Shown one piece after another: positions 35,315 to 48,954 of a stretch of DNA of 64,000 nucleotides. The stretch is taken from the NCBI RefSeq assembly GCF_002127325.2, contig NC_035448.2:85323587-85387586 (forward strand), in the 5' to 3' direction. How positions within the stretch are numbered: the stretch's first letter is position 1; each line of letters begins with the position of its first letter. The notes beneath the pieces were generated by a model, which was not told where the DNA came from, searched no databases, and saw nothing but the letters and a program-made list of their open reading frames with translations. The position numbers and the translations under genes are program-made. This DNA is from Helianthus annuus (Eukaryota > Streptophyta > Magnoliopsida > Asterales > Asteraceae).

Positions 35315-36480
35315 ATGCCTCCTAGACGCGATCAAACTCAAGATGCTGCAATAGCAGCCTTAGTCGCTCAGGAAATCGCTATCGTGCTCCCAAACCTTAT
35401 TACTCAGATTAATCAAGCGAACAACAATAATAATAATAACGCTCAGTGCAACTATAAGACATTCAATTCGGCTAAACCGCTCCAGTTTTCTGGGTCTGAA
35501 GGAGCAACTGGGCTCCTACAATGGTTCAAGAGTCTCGAAAGCACGTTTCGTCACGTTCAATGCCCGAACGAGTGAAAGGTTGAGTTTGCGTCAAGTGTAT
35601 TTCAGAAAAGGGCACTTACATGGTGGAATGGTGTGATGAGATACAGGGGTGCCGACGTGGCAATGGCTCAAACTTGGGAAGAGCTTCGCGCTCTTATGAT
35701 GAAGGAGTTCTGTCCACGTCATGAACTCAGGGCACTGGAAAGGGAATTCGATGATCTTAAACAAGATAGCGTTGAACATCGATCCTACACAGACCAATAC
35801 GAAGAACTGAGCCTACTGTGTCCCACCATGGTCACGCCTTTGGACAAGGCGATTGAGAAGTACATTGATGGCCTTCCTGACCCAATGCAGGACATTGTTA
35901 CTGGTAGCAACCCTACCACAGTTAGACAAGCCATTGAGCTATCCGCTACCCTGACTGAATCTCAAGTCAGGAAGGGTGAACTTTTCCGAAAAGGCGATAA
36001 GAAACCATCGGACAAGACTACACAAGAAAATCAAAGGATAACAAGACTGAATCCTCCAAGAAGTCAAAGAAGCGTAAGGCTTCATAGAACTTCGTTGTAG
36101 TTGCTCAGAACAATCAAGCTGCCCCCAACCAAACAGCACAGCCTCGTGCTAGGAAAACCTATACTGGCACCGCACCTTTGTGCAACAAATGCAACCGCCA
36201 TCATCTGAATCAAACACCGTGTCACAAATGTACCCATTGTGGATGATTGGGACATTTGGTCAATGCATGCCGTCTTGCTACCCAAAACCAAACTGTTGCA
36301 AACCCTACTACTGCTTAAGCACCATATCCACCTGGATCGTGCTACAACTGTGGTGATCTTACTCACTATCGAAACAATTGCCCAAAGCTTGTTAATGCAA
36401 ATCCAGCTCATGGACGAGTATTTAACATAAATGAGGCTCATGCAAATGACAATGCAGCAGTGAACAATTAAACTTTTATA
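35315..36480 (+). pseudogene. gag: Gag of element E, stops and frameshift
   Basis: The protein starts MPPRRDQTQDAAIAALVAQE and aligns with Gag of A along its length ([32 protein letters not shown]). There is a TGA at 35573-35575 where an Arg is expected, a frameshift near 36036, a TGA within a zinc knuckle near 36244, and TAA codons near 36317 and 36469. Knuckles CNKCNRHH and [14 protein letters not shown] are visible. Similarity to A ends at about 36480, just before the protease would begin; protease, reverse transcriptase and integrase are absent. The pattern is that of an old internally deleted copy. Confidence 0.85.
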
Positions 36481-37054
36481 TTTTCCATGTTATTATCTAT
36501 GAAACTCGAAACATTTCAGTTTGTATATATATAAATTTGTTATTTCAATTTTATTTACAAAACCAATGTGGTTACGTGTAAGTGTGACATACCCCTACAA
36601 TACCGACACCAAGGAACCATATTCCTAGCAAATCAAACTACTCTCGTAAGTTTCTTCCATTTTGTGATCACTCGCGATCTCCACAAAAATCCTAAGTACT
36701 TGTTTATTCTAAAGAAACAAAGTACAAGGTGTAAGTTATAACTCTTAACAAATACTCGAAATACAACTTTAAATCTCTAAGGATATATTTTCATGAGTCC
36801 TTAATTGGACTTATGCAATATATCTATGTGCATATCATTACTTTCTAGTTTTTCATGACATTATACACAGTATATGATTTTAAAGGCATCTTACATGATT
36901 TTAAGGGCATTTCACATGGTTTTAAAACATTTTATAAACGTATCTACATAATATACCTAGTGCATGATTTCAAAAATATTATCCATGTTAAAAAAACCTC
37001 ATACATGATTTTAAAGACATTTCACATGATCTCAAAACGTTTCAACATGGCATA
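36481..37054 (+). other. Non-coding AT-rich stretch, probably E LTR sequence
   Basis: No gene is seen. It contains repeated ACATGATTTTAAAGGCATTTC-like units (about 36860-37045) that continue after element F at 62480-62660. TGTGACATACCCC at 36582 could be an LTR start, but no matching end or duplication supports it. Confidence 0.45.
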
Positions 37055-40000
37055 TGTCACACCCTGACTTTTGCGGAAGCGTGATTATGTGTGACTTGCT
37101 TAATATCATTGCATTCAACCATAACAAACATCTATATGATAAAACTATAGATGATCATCCATTACTTAAGTTTAAAATATCACAAACATCATTGTCTTGA
37201 AATCCCAACACAGACTTTGAATCCATAATACAAACCATGCAAATAGTTTTAGAGTTCCATAAGGACTCGACAAAAGACTTTAAATAAAACCAGGCTTTGA
37301 AAGATGTGTCTTATCTAGGATGAGACACATTATCCAAACCCTTAGACTAAGGATGACATCTTTTATTCTCAACATCACTTGAAACTTCCAAACGCCCGCC
37401 AGATCCACATTTAATTCCCTGAAATACATGTAGTTTGAAAACATCAACAAAAGTTGAGCGAGTTCATGTGTTTTGTGAGTGTGCATGAATAAACCTTTGT
37501 AAGTATGTATGTTTGTAAACCCTGGTATGAAAGCAAACAAGGAAAACAGATCGATTAATGGTTTGCAAGGCCAGTAATATGTGTGACGTGATGCAGGAAG
37601 GCTTAAACCTAGCAGGTTTTGCACCGGGCTTCCGGCTGTAAGACATAATGACCTCATGGGCCAAACCCTGGTCCACATGGGCGAGGCTCGCTACACCCAA
37701 ATAGATCTATCACTCATGTCCCTTGGTCCTACTACGAGGATTAATGGTCTTAAGCATTGTACCCACCACTCACATGATCTAGCAGTACCTTTCCTTAGCT
37801 AACCATACCGCATATAAATGTTTGTAAACAGTTTGTAACATGTACTTCACCCCCGAAGTTATAAAACTGAAAACAGTTAAAAGAAAAGGGGGACATGAAC
37901 TCACGGTTTTGCGTTCTTCGTAATCAACTGTAACTCAAAGCTCCTTCGGGTGTACACGACTTCCTACAACGTACTATGATCTATTATACGAGCGGGTCGT
38001 GCCTTGACTTAGTATTACTTAGTGTCTTTGAGTTACGTTTCATTGTGTCCTTAATATTATTCCAAATTATATAATTATTTGTTAAAATAATAAATATTTT
38101 AACTTAAGTTATATTCATTTCATTTTGGAATAATTGTTAAAATAATATATTTTAACTTGTTACCTTTATGTATTTATACATGTATATCCTTCCCAAGGAT
38201 GGGTGTATTTGTATTCTTACACTTGTATATTTTTGCCATGTATTGGTGTCGTATTCCGGTATGTATTTATACGTACGAGAATACGTATCTTTATTGTGTT
38301 TATTAAGTATCTTTATACTTAATTTTTGTATTAATTTTTCCGGAATAATAACTTTAATAGAAATACATCAATATATAGTTTCAAAATATATATTTTAAGA
38401 AATATTACTTAGAAAAATTATTTATAATTTTTCCTTTGGCAAAAATACTTATAAATCTCACACAAGTCTCAAAAATAATATATTCCCAAGTCTAACTTAG
38501 AAAATATATAAATCCATTTTCCTTCCAAAAATAATATATTTCAAGTTTATTTAAGAAAATACATTTTCTCTCAAAAATAATGTATTTCATGTTTGTTTGA
38601 GAAAATATTTATTTCTTCCAAAAATAATATATCTTCTAATAATTCCAAGAAAAATATATATTTTTATTCACCCAAAAATAATATATTTTCTTATGGTCGA
38701 AAATATGATATATTTTGTAATAATTGTAAAAATCATATTTTTGTTCTCTTGGTGTCCAAAATATTATTTACCAAAAATATACTTATGAATAAATTTTCCG
38801 GAATATTTTTGTGAGTTATATTCCTCTCTTCGGTTTCACCAATATTTTGGGTATTCTTTGTATATTCATTCTCTTGGAATTTTGGTAATATTTTGGATTG
38901 TAATTTTTGGTATTTTGATGAGTTATATTATTTCAAGTCCTAAAATAATATAAGTAATACACATAATATACAAATAATCACACACATGGTGACATCTAAA
39001 TATATATTTTCCTAAATACATATTTAGTCATTTTTATTTATAAAAACGAACCTCCAATATTTATAATTTTTGTAACAAAGTTTATGGCAAACTTTATGTG
39101 AAAATCCATGGTTTGAAATATACTTGTAAATATTTGTTTAAAAATATTTTTCTAAGTGTTTAATTTTTAGAAAAATTTTGCAATAGTTTCCCCTAAAAAT
39201 GGAGGTTTCCATGCCTTCAAGGCATATCATTTTCTTTTGTAAATCAACACAATCAATCTACACGAACCAATTTTGCCAAAATCAAGCATAACTACTACTT
39301 CATGAACTTGAAAATTTACAAAAATTTGTAGTAACTTACTAGTGTGTTTAGTAAGTCTTGTTACCCTTTAAAGTGTGGTTGTTTCTTTAAAAACATCATT
39401 GTTAAAGAAAATAGTTCTTTACAACTTATAATCACATTTTCTAAAAATGCTTCTTCTTGGATTTTTCTTGTTACATATGTGTTTCTACACTTGTCTTAAC
39501 CTTTAAAAACATGGTTGATTTCTTTAAAAACCAAGATTAAGTAAACTTTGTATTTTTAACTTGGTTTCTTGAAAAATCATTCTTGAAATCTTAGATTTAC
39601 AAGGCTTACATTTTACTTTGATAATCACTTAACAAGAAAACAATTTATTCTTTCAAGTTCATGACTTATGTGAGGATGATCTATTAATCTCTAACATTTT
39701 CATCCTCTCATCTTGCTAGATTATGTTTTTAATCATCATCTAGCAAGATCATATGATGATCTACATCATTAACATAAACAATCAATCATCAAGTATGACA
39801 ACAACACTAAACAACATGATTTCTTCATGATTTTAGCTTATGTTCATGTTTCATGTTCTTGTTTCTTAATGTTCTTTAAGATTAACATCATGTATCTTCT
39901 TTTAACCACTTAAACAAGACGTAAAATGAAGAGTTTAGTGTTCTTACTACTAGCTCAAGGCTAGGGATGATCAAGAGAAGAAAAGAAGTGGATAAAAGCA

Positions 40001-41085
40001 AATGGTGAAGGTTCTTCAACTTCCGAAAGCTCCTAGCTTCTTTGTGCACCTTCTAACACCCTTGTGTATATGTATATTGTATGGAACTTGAATGAAGATG
40101 GGTGTGTACAAGTGTGGGTGTTCGGCCTAGACTAGAAGCGGAGGAGGAAGAAGATGTGTGGGTGTGTTGTTTATAGAAATGAGAAGTTATGTGCTCCAAG
40201 GTTATACTTATAATCCATTTCATGAGTTTTTCCAATGGTTTTAGTGTTTAATAAAGTAGAAACATGATCCAATATTTAATCAAAATAAAATCTCAATGGT
40301 GGGGTCCTTGTTGGGCCGTAAGCTAGGTAGGGGGGGGGGGTACAGGCTAGGTTTCAACTAAGTTAGATTTCATGGTTAGATTTTAAGTAATCTAGTTAGG
40401 GACTTAGTTACTAGTTGTTATATGATGTGTTATGATGTTCGTGAACCATAACTAGCTTGGTAATGTTAAAACAATGCTTCTAGTGAAAATTTGGTGTTTC
40501 GGGTAGTGTCCGGTTGTTCGGTTGGTTGCCGGTTCGTTAAAGTGCTAAACTATGCAGTTTAGTGTGCTTTATGTTACCTTTTGTGACAGTTTCGATCCCC
40601 GACACTTAGGAAAGCATTCATGACCATTTAACCATATTTCTGCATGATATTAGTGTGTTTAAATGCTGATTTTGTTGATTTTCTGCAGAATTCTATAGTT
40701 TATGTGAGTTTTAGGCATTTTCCGGCACTTAAACTATCTCTAGGAAGGCAGTTTTGTGATCCTTACTTTCCTACACACTAGACTAGTGTAATACTTGGTT
40801 TCTGGCTCATTCTGTGTCTCAATACAATGTCTGTCTATATACTGAACTCCGTCAGCGTTTTCCTGGTTTGTCTGATAACTATGCTAACTGTGTTTCGTGC
40901 ATCATTTGAGTCAATAAAGTTCTCATGCAATAATGATATATCATTTGCAATATGTGATGCACATGTATGTATATAGAAATAATCAGAAAGCAGTTCAAGT
41001 AATTAATTGTAATTCAGCACAGTCATTAAGCACTAATCATGGTTTAATAGTTGTACGGATACCTGAAATTTTGACAGTTGTCACA
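37055..41085 (-). repeat. Element F 3' LTR (4031 bp)
   Basis: Begins TGTCACACCCTG and ends GTTGTCACA on the plus strand. It is strongly AT-rich in 38050-39900, with open frames there that only reflect AAAATAT repeats. In element sense a TATA-like region near 40085-40070 precedes a sequence resembling a transcript leader. It is about 319 bp longer than the other LTR around 40502-40820. Confidence 0.93.
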
Positions 41086-41122
41086 TTCTCCCCCTGTTAA
41101 GAAAATTTTGTCCCAAAATTTT
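41086..41122 (-). promoter_or_regulatory. Polypurine tract and hairpin of F
   Basis: In element sense a perfect 9-bp stem AAAATTTTG/CAAAATTTT (41122-41102, loop GGA) precedes TTAACAGGGGGAGAA and the LTR. Compared with A, both arms carry the matching change that keeps pairing. Confidence 0.8.
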
Positions 41123-41908
41123 AAGCTTTGCTACTAGCTGCAGGGGAGTTGGGGAACAAATGCGGGTATTTTGCTTTCATGCGGTTTTCACGCTCCCAAG
41201 TAAACTCTGGGCCGTGACACGCATCCCATCGAACCTTGACAAGTTTAACACTACTCCTCCGAGTTTTGTTAACCTTCCAATCAGTAACCTCAACGAGTTC
41301 TTTGGTAAAGTGGAGTGTGTCGTCAATGTGAACTTCGTCAGCAGGGATGACCATTGTCTCTTAAGTGGGACTTTTCTTTAAATTAGATACATGGAATGTA
41401 TCATGAACATCATTAAATTCTGCTGGTAGCTCCGACTTGTATGCTACAGAACCAACCCTTTCCAAAATTCTGAACGGTCCGGTATAACATGGGTTTAACT
41501 TACCACGCTTCCCAAAGCGTGCCACACCTTTCCAAGGTGGCACTTTTAACAAAACCATATCACCCACTTCAAATTCCAAGGGTTTACGTCTTTGGTCCGC
41601 ATAACTCTGCTGTCGACCACGAGCCGCCTTGATGCGCTCTCGGATCTGCATGATCTTATCAGTTGTCTCTTAGACCAGTTCGGGACCAACCAGCTATCTA
41701 TCACCGGCATCTGCCCAGCATAACGATGATCGACACTTGTGTCCGTAGAGAGCCTCGAATGGTGCAGCTTGAATGCTTGTATGGTAGCTGTGGTTATAGG
41801 AAAACTCAACCAAAGGTAGGTGAGTGTCCCAACTACCACCCAAGTCCATTACACAAGCACGTAGCACATCTTCAAGCATCTGAATCGTTCTCTCACTTTG
41901 ACCGTCCA
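41121..41908 (-). pseudogene. pol: F pol, integrase C-terminal part and chromodomain
   Basis: One frame carries the end of the integrase core ([20 protein letters not shown]), the linker [15 protein letters not shown] and a chromodomain (VKVRW...FTWEREN). In-frame stops occur near 41362, 41673 and 41701. Integrase would insert the cDNA; the chromodomain is thought to guide it to chromatin. The upstream part continues at 44872 beyond solo LTR G. Confidence 0.85.
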
Positions 41909-44871
41909 TGTGACAACCCGAACTTTCAAGGTTAGTGACGTGTAATCTTGCGATCCTAACACCGTTAAACATAAATGTTTGATAACTCGATTACATAACT
42001 TAGTGGAATTTGTTGGGCCACGTATATTTTGGGTTTTTATAATTATACCTTACAAGTAGCACCATATCAGCCCAAAAGGGATCTCTTGAGCCCAAAATAT
42101 GTCCTTTGGTTGTGTTGATTAACTCGGCCTAATGAATAGCCGAGGTAAACAGGTGGATCGGCCCATTGGGTTTAATTGGTACCATTATAAACTCAATTGT
42201 AGCACATGTACGTAAGTTTATTGTTAATTTCTAAATCACATAACAAACCCTACTCTGCTCTCTCTAGAGCACGCATGGCAAAGCAGACCCACCCCCCTCG
42301 TGAAGTCTTACTTCGGAATCATTATACCTTAACTCTTTTGGTTAGTATAATCTCTTCATGTATTGAATCAAATCTCTTTGTATCGCATGCCTAGTTGTAC
42401 TGATTCGTGACCTTGATTACTGATTATGTTGTATGTTATCACTAATATGTTATTTGTTTACATGATAATCGATGCTTAGAATTGTAGACGATTTATGTAT
42501 GATTGCGAGGCATGTTACAGGTTCTATATTGATGATATGGTTATGTGTGATCTTGACTAACAGAAGTAATGGTGTGTGTATTAAGAAGACATAAAGTGAT
42601 GCTATGAATCGTATAAGTGTAATCGAATTGGTATAACCTGTTGCTTCGAGTTGATGTCTTGACATTACCTGGCCGAGGACATGCTTGTTTATTAGTATTA
42701 TATATTAGCCTATCTATAAATTGTAATGTTGTTAATTATGAATATATGTGAAAGTTGGGATGTTTCATCCACACAGTAGAATCGATGGATGGTTAGAATA
42801 TGGAATATCAATTTCATGATCTTAGTTATGTGATAGAAGTTTTGTGATAACATGAAGTTTTTTATGATCAGATTGACTTGATTTCATGAATTCTTGATAA
42901 TAATAACTATGATCAAAATTAGTAATATCTTTATTGTTTTATTTATGCCTAGAATGTGCAGCCAAGTGGATAAGAATCACCTTATGATGTGGGCCATTGT
43001 GTTCATATGGGAATGTGTATTGTCAGAGAACATGTGAGTGACTATATGTGTGCAATTGTTAAAGTTTCGCATGAGTAATTAGATGAGGTATAGTCTGCTA
43101 AAGTGTTCTCTTTAATCGATGGTGTAATGATTGTGATGTTAAGTGACATAGAGTTCAGATGAACCTTAAATGCAATCAAGAATATTAGGAACAAATGCAC
43201 ATGCAATTGTCTGACAATCCCACAACTAGCTTAATCACTATTGGACCTCTTAACATGGATGTTTATCCAACACTTATGAATTTTGAGTATGGGGCCGAAA
43301 TACCTCATGCAATTATCAAAGTGCATTAATTGTCTCTGAATGAAATTCGTTTGTAATTGGGCCGCTTCCTTTCCCTTTTCTTATTATATTAGTTTTCAAA
43401 AATAATTAACATATTCATACTTTTATTTTGGTTAAAGTTATTTAATATTGATAACATAATAAAGACGAAGATAATTATGTAATGATGTACAAAGTAGCTT
43501 TGATGATATACCAATCAAATCTCTTTTCAAAGTAACAAAATTCTTTAACAGGCCGAGTGTGCCATTGGGCCATGCACTAGTCGCCGGGCTCTAACACTGA
43601 AGACAAACTTTTTATTATGAGCCAGTTGCACAGTTAAGGGAGAACCGCACACACCTAGGATGATTGTTATGAGCTGCTAAGTGTTTAAATGAAACTCGGA
43701 CTTGTAGTGTAATCTTGTATGGGGCACGATAAACTGCTATGTGAATATATGTTGATAATGGCATAATTAACTGATGCAACATGTGTAATGATTTGTATAT
43801 TTCATGAACGCGACTTGTGTAATGTGAACCTTGAATACGTGAATTAGTTGTACGCAAAGTGCATGTAAACTGAGAGATATCGGTAACCCTTTTAGGACGT
43901 GTTTGTTCAACTGTTAATCGAGTAAACAATCTTACCGAGCAAACCTAAGGTGAGTTCACACTCTTTATAAGGCATGGGATTCCCGGTGGTTGGGAATGGG
44001 TTAAAGAATTAAACGGAACCTACATATCCTCCTTGGGTAGGATATGTACCGCCATCCTCCATGGGTAGGATGCCAATATTAATCCTGTGTATTCTCCTTG
44101 GGTAGGATACGTACGTTCGTCCTCCTTGGGTAGGACAACAACCTTAAACTTACTAGACAAAACTCTATCATTAAGTCCCTCATTTTTATATCGACTTAAT
44201 CGCCGAGGCCGATGGCGAGCGGGTCATTAGTTGATAGCGCTATTAGGTTTGACAAATCTCACACCGTGCCGGTAGGACGGGCGTGTACTAATGGATCATG
44301 GCACACAGTCAATGATGATAGACATTGACTTAGGGCACAACTTACTTTCGTCAGTAGTCGATATGGTAACGGTCTAGTGGTTCACATGGGGAAGCCCCCA
44401 CTGGTTATGGTTTGGGAAAGAAGGAACTAGTTAATCATATTTTCAACTATGGGGTAACCCCCACGGCAAGTAAGCCAGCTAAAGAAACACTATGTTTTTG
44501 AATCAACTTAAAACGAACACCCAACTGTGAACTCGCTCAACTTTGTTGTTGATTCGTTGTTACATGCCTTGCAGGCCTTTAGGTGCTTATCATTGGAACT
44601 TGCTGTCTGGGAAGCTGGAGTGGTCATGGGTCGAGATACATGGAATCGCAACACAAGGCTAATGGATTTTACATGTGGTTTATAAACACTTAACGAATGA
44701 ATTATGCTTCCGCTGTACACTGTAATTTATTTGTAACGTTGTAACACTTAATGTTAATAAATGAAAGTTTTAATTAAATATACCTATGAGTTCAACATGA
44801 TTGATGGCTAGATCCTGGTATGTCACACACCTCGCGGGGGTTTCTGCTTGCGGTATTTTGGGGGTGTGACA
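41909..44871 (+). mobile_element. Solo LTR G (2963 bp) in the F integrase
   Basis: It starts TGTGACAACCCG and ends GGGGGTGTGACA. The flanks are GTCCA (41904-41908) and GTCCG (44872-44876), a 5-bp duplication with one change; the G version restores the DGQSE codons of F. Start and end resemble the B LTR, so G belongs to a B-like family. It includes tandem units around CCTCCTTGGGTAGGA (about 44030-44130). No primer site, gag or pol is present. Confidence 0.85.
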
Positions 44872-45409
44872 GTCCGTCTGTGGATGAAAAGTTGTACTCA
44901 GATTCAACCGAGAAGCAAATGCTTCTTGAAAGGATTGCTAAATCCTTGACACAAATCTTCCATCTCTATCTGATATAATCGAGATAGGCACTCCAAGACA
45001 CGCTACTATCTCCCTTAGGTACAGCTCAGCTAGCTTACCTGTGTTATCCTTCTCTCTGATTGGCAAGAAGTGCGCAGACTTTGGTAATCGGTCCATGATT
45101 ACCCAAATCGTATCATGACCTCTGGGAGTCCTGGGCAACTTCGTTATGAAATCCATTGAGATCTATTCCCACTTCCACATGGGTATCTCGGGTTGCTGCA
45201 GAAGACCTGAAGGCTTCTGATACTCGGCCTTCACTTTGGCACAAGTCAAACACTTCCCAACATAAGTAGCCACATTGCCTTTAAGTCTTGGCCACCAATA
45301 ATAATCCTTTAAATCTTGGTACATCTTGTCAGATCCTGGATGGATCGAGTACCTCGATTTATGAGCTTCATCAAAAATAGCATCTCTAAGACCACCAAAA
45401 AGCAGAACC
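44872..45409 (-). pseudogene. pol: F pol, integrase N-terminal and core part
   Basis: The HHCC zinc region ([14 protein letters not shown]...[13 protein letters not shown]) and core (ISMDFITKLPR, ISIISDRDGRF) are readable. TAG codons at about 45157 and 44938 stand where Glu and Trp are expected. It joins 41908 in frame on one side and 53299 on the other once H is removed. Confidence 0.85.
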
Positions 45410-47095
45410 TGATGCGTGTGAAGTGTAGTATATTTTAGGTGTATATTTTAAGCCTTTTTTACACTTTTTAGCCAAGTTTTAAATTTATAAACACGATATT
45501 CACTAACACTAAACACACATATGGGCAAGTGCACCCATCGTGGACGTAGTATAGTGTTGGTAAGATACCGAGGTCGTCCAAGGACACAAGAGCTTTTAGT
45601 ACCGGTTTATCCTCAACGTCTAATCAAATCAAAAAGTTAGGAAAATATTTTTAAACTAGAAAAATAAAACTAACTAAAATGCTGAAAAGAAAAATAAAAG
45701 TAAAAAACAGATAGACAAGATGAATCACTTGGATCTGACTCTTTTGAAGGCGACGTTACCCTCAACCCAGTAGTTTGAGTCAGCAAGGATACAATCCTAA
45801 AGGGTCGGATTATTGAAAGATAATTAATTAAGTTATTAATGCATAATGTGGTAGGCCCCTCTTTTGAAGGCGACGTTACCCTCGGCTAAGTAGTCTGAGT
45901 CAGCAAGGATACAGTCCTAAGTAGCCGGGTTAAAGTTTTAATAATAGTTTAACTTATGAGGGGGTCAAAGAGTTTGGACCCCCGCCATCCAATACCGTTG
46001 GGTATTGAAGGAGGTCCTAATAAATTTGACCCAGGTCCTTTGCAGGATCTATAAACTGAACAATGGCAAGACTCTTACCAAACTGTTCCCTTAACCCCCG
46101 ACCAGGTAGCCAACATACCTCCATATAGACCGTGGAGATATGAATGGTGAAAATCTTTTATTTTATATAGACAGTAAAATAATGCCAAGACACCACGGAC
46201 AAACGATAAGGAAGAATCACCTTCAACATAAGAAACTAGTTATTAAAGTCATTAATACATAACCAATTAAAAAGTCCAAAAGATTAAAAATAAAAAGTAT
46301 TATACTAAACACTTGTCTTCACAAAGTGATGTAAGAGACTTAGGCAAACATGGCCTTTGATTGTCAAGAGCTCTTACGATCAATCTTGGATCCCGAGACG
46401 ACTCACACACTCTATGATGGACAATGGATGATGGTGGTGGATGATGGTGTTGTGATGGTGGTGGGTGGTGGGTGAAGTGTGAGAGAGGTGGTGTGCAAAG
46501 GGATGAGTTGCAAGAGCTCCAAGCACTCCTATTTATAGGCTGAACAGAAGCTCGGGCACGGCCCTGTGTCCATTTGGCACGGCCCCGTGTCCATCCTCCT
46601 CTCTTTCTTCATTAAATGCAGTTTGTCTGCCTTAGTTGACCACGCCCCCGTGTCCGCTGAGCACGACCCCGTGTGCAGAAGCATATCTGTACTATCAAGA
46701 TTTGCCTGGATTCCGCGAATCTTATAGTTGACCACGGCCCCGTGTCCGCTGAGCACGGTCCCGTGGTGGGCGATGGAAGCTTCTACCACTTTGTCTTTTC
46801 TGCTGACACTTGGGCACGCCCCCGTGCTCATTGAGCATGGGGCGTGTTCAGCCTTCTGTTCTCTTGTTTTGCTTGGGAAGATGCTGTCGGGAGGCCGGGC
46901 ATGCCACGTTTGTTCCTTTTCTTGTATTTATGTTAGATTTAGCTGCATTTTTTGCTTCTTTTGTTTATCTGAGCTCATTTAATCCTGAAAATACAAAAGG
47001 AAGACAAAAGCATACTTTTTCCAACATTAGTACTAAAAAGGGTTGGTTTTATGACACAATTGATGTAATTTATATGTTGCATTTTGTGCACATCA
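45410..47095 (-). repeat. Element H 3' LTR
   Basis: Starts TGATGCGTGTG and ends GTGCACATCA on the plus strand. It lacks about 75 bp present in the other LTR (around 51890-51960) but has one more palindrome unit near 46579. It includes a roughly 100-bp duplication around TTTTGAAGGCGACGTTACCC (45741 and 45860) and GC-rich palindromes at 46550-46850. Confidence 0.9.
46550..46850. repeat. GC-rich palindrome cluster in H 3' LTR
   Basis: Eight copies of CACGGCCCCGTG or close variants lie at about 46557, 46580, 46642, 46662, 46733, 46753, 46815 and 46834, mostly in pairs about 20 bp apart. Related pairs occur at 48508-48690, 51238-51432 and 52780-53050. Confidence 0.85.
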
Positions 47096-48954
47096 AATAC
47101 CCCCACACTTGAATCTTTGCTTGTCCTCAAGCAAAACGTTTTTTATAATGTGGCTTTTTCACTCCCAAATGGAATGGGTAGAAGAGAAGGTTTTTGGGCT
47201 TGTCATAGAGTGTCGGGATTTCCAAGATTCTTTATTAAGTTTTATTTTTATTTATTTACAATCCTATTCGTCATGATTTATTAAAAATGTTTCATAAGAT
47301 AAATTACTTATTAGGGCATAACATGCCTCTTTAAAATTCCATTTATATACAAGTTCACATACCTCACGGGGGATCACTCAACACTCGGCCGAAGGTGTAT
47401 TTTTAGTGAATCACTTGAGAGCGGCATGAAACTTACTCCTACCATAAGCTTGCCAAGCAATCAATCCTCCTCCTTTTTAACTATATACCTTTGTAAATAT
47501 CAAGAGGACTTTTTGGGTGAAGGGTTAGGCTTGGGCTAAAGGTGGGTGGTTGGGTTAGTGGTTAGTAAAAGGGCGAAAAGCGTAAAAAGCGTCGGTTTTT
47601 AAAAGACTTTTTATTTTTTTGACAATTTATTTTATTTTGATGAACCATTTCTTTCAAACAAAGTTATTTTTGATAAACTTGTTTGTTTATTTGGTTTCAT
47701 CATCATATTCTCTCTTTTTTTTTCAGTCATAAGAAAAACCGAGCTTTGTTACTAAAATAAAGGGTTTAAAAGGAAAAGGGTTTAGGTGGGTAAAAAGGGT
47801 GTTTGAAGTAGGTTAAGAAATGAAAAGGTTTAGGCTCAAAGGGGTTAACTAGGGGGATTTTGGGTAGGTGGTAAAAAAAAGAAAAATATTGGTGTAGAAA
47901 TAAAAAGGGTTAGTCCTAATGCCTCCATCATTTACTTACTCGGGTTTAAGTTGGTAAGGACCAGGAATGCATTGTCGTGGCAAGTTCTAGAGTCGTAAGA
48001 ACCAAGCGGTTATTCACACAAGAAACGAAAAATGAGCATTTAGTGTAAAGATATGTATTTATATGCTCAATAAAGACTCAAAACTCACTTTTGTGGGAAT
48101 GAGTTTTTATGTGATCAAGTATATATAATCAAATTTTAACTAAGCTTGTCATGCCGTTTCATAATTTTCTTATGTTGGTTCTTTTTATCACGACGCTATC
48201 GATTGTAAATTTGAAAAAATATAACCTTGTTAGAACTTGAAATTCCCAACTTAAACTTAGACAAGTAAAAAGAAAATGAAAATTTTTGATAAAAATTTGG
48301 GGTGATTAGCGGTTCCAATAGAGTTTTGTGTAAGGCTTGTTAATTAGGACTTGCAAGATTCAAAGTTTTAGCATCCCTCCCCCCCCCCCCCCCACACACA
48401 CACTTAAATTACACATTGTCCTCAATGTGTCCCAAAAATAAGTTTTTAGGTTGATTGAATGTGTAAAAGGGTGTTAAAAAGCAAAATTTTATGTTACTGG
48501 TACTCTGGACACGGTCCCGTGGTGTCGGGGCACGGCCCCGTGTTCAAGTGCCAGTAACAAAAGTTTGTAAAAAGGAACAAAAGCCTGGACACAGGGGCGT
48601 GTTCAGTGAACATGGCCCGTGTCCAGTTACCTGAACTGGGCGTTTTCTGCAGATTGTGCAGCACGGGGCCGTGTCGGGTGGACACGGCCCATGCTGAACT
48701 TGCTGTAATGAAGAATTTTTTGTCGGATGGCTCTGTTTTCGTGCATGGGTTGCTGGTGCAAGTTTCCCTTGTCATCCTTCACCATCCCGAGTGTGTTTTA
48801 TTCCTGAAAATTAAAACTAAAAATTATTCTAAGCTAAACTAAGGATAGTTCCGCGGAATGCCTTCGTGGTGCGCCACGTTTATAAGGATCCTTGGCTAGA
48901 CCCAAAGCCTGGTCATATGTTACTCAAGCGGGATGTTTTGCATCCCATGCACCG
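47096..48954 (-). other. H 3' non-coding region with two polypurine tracts
   Basis: Next to the LTR, in element sense, GAGGACAAGCAAAGATTCAA precedes AGTGTGGGGGTATTTGA, the usual Athila/Tat tract. A second tract lies inside (48375-48440): GACACATTGAGGACAATGTG, then AAGTGTG and a long G run. The rest is AT-rich with GC palindromes at 48508-48690. No polymerase or integrase remnant is visible. Confidence 0.75.

Noticed and set aside
36582..36600. TGTGACATACCCC as the start of another LTR
   Set aside because: No matching end, duplication or second copy could be found.
38593..38814. AT-rich open frames in the F LTRs (also 60280-60501)
   Set aside because: Low-complexity AAAATAT repeats; no protein features.
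46529..46831. Open frames rich in TGAC/TGPC across the palindromes of H
   Set aside because: They derive from the palindrome repeats and are not kept intact between LTRs.
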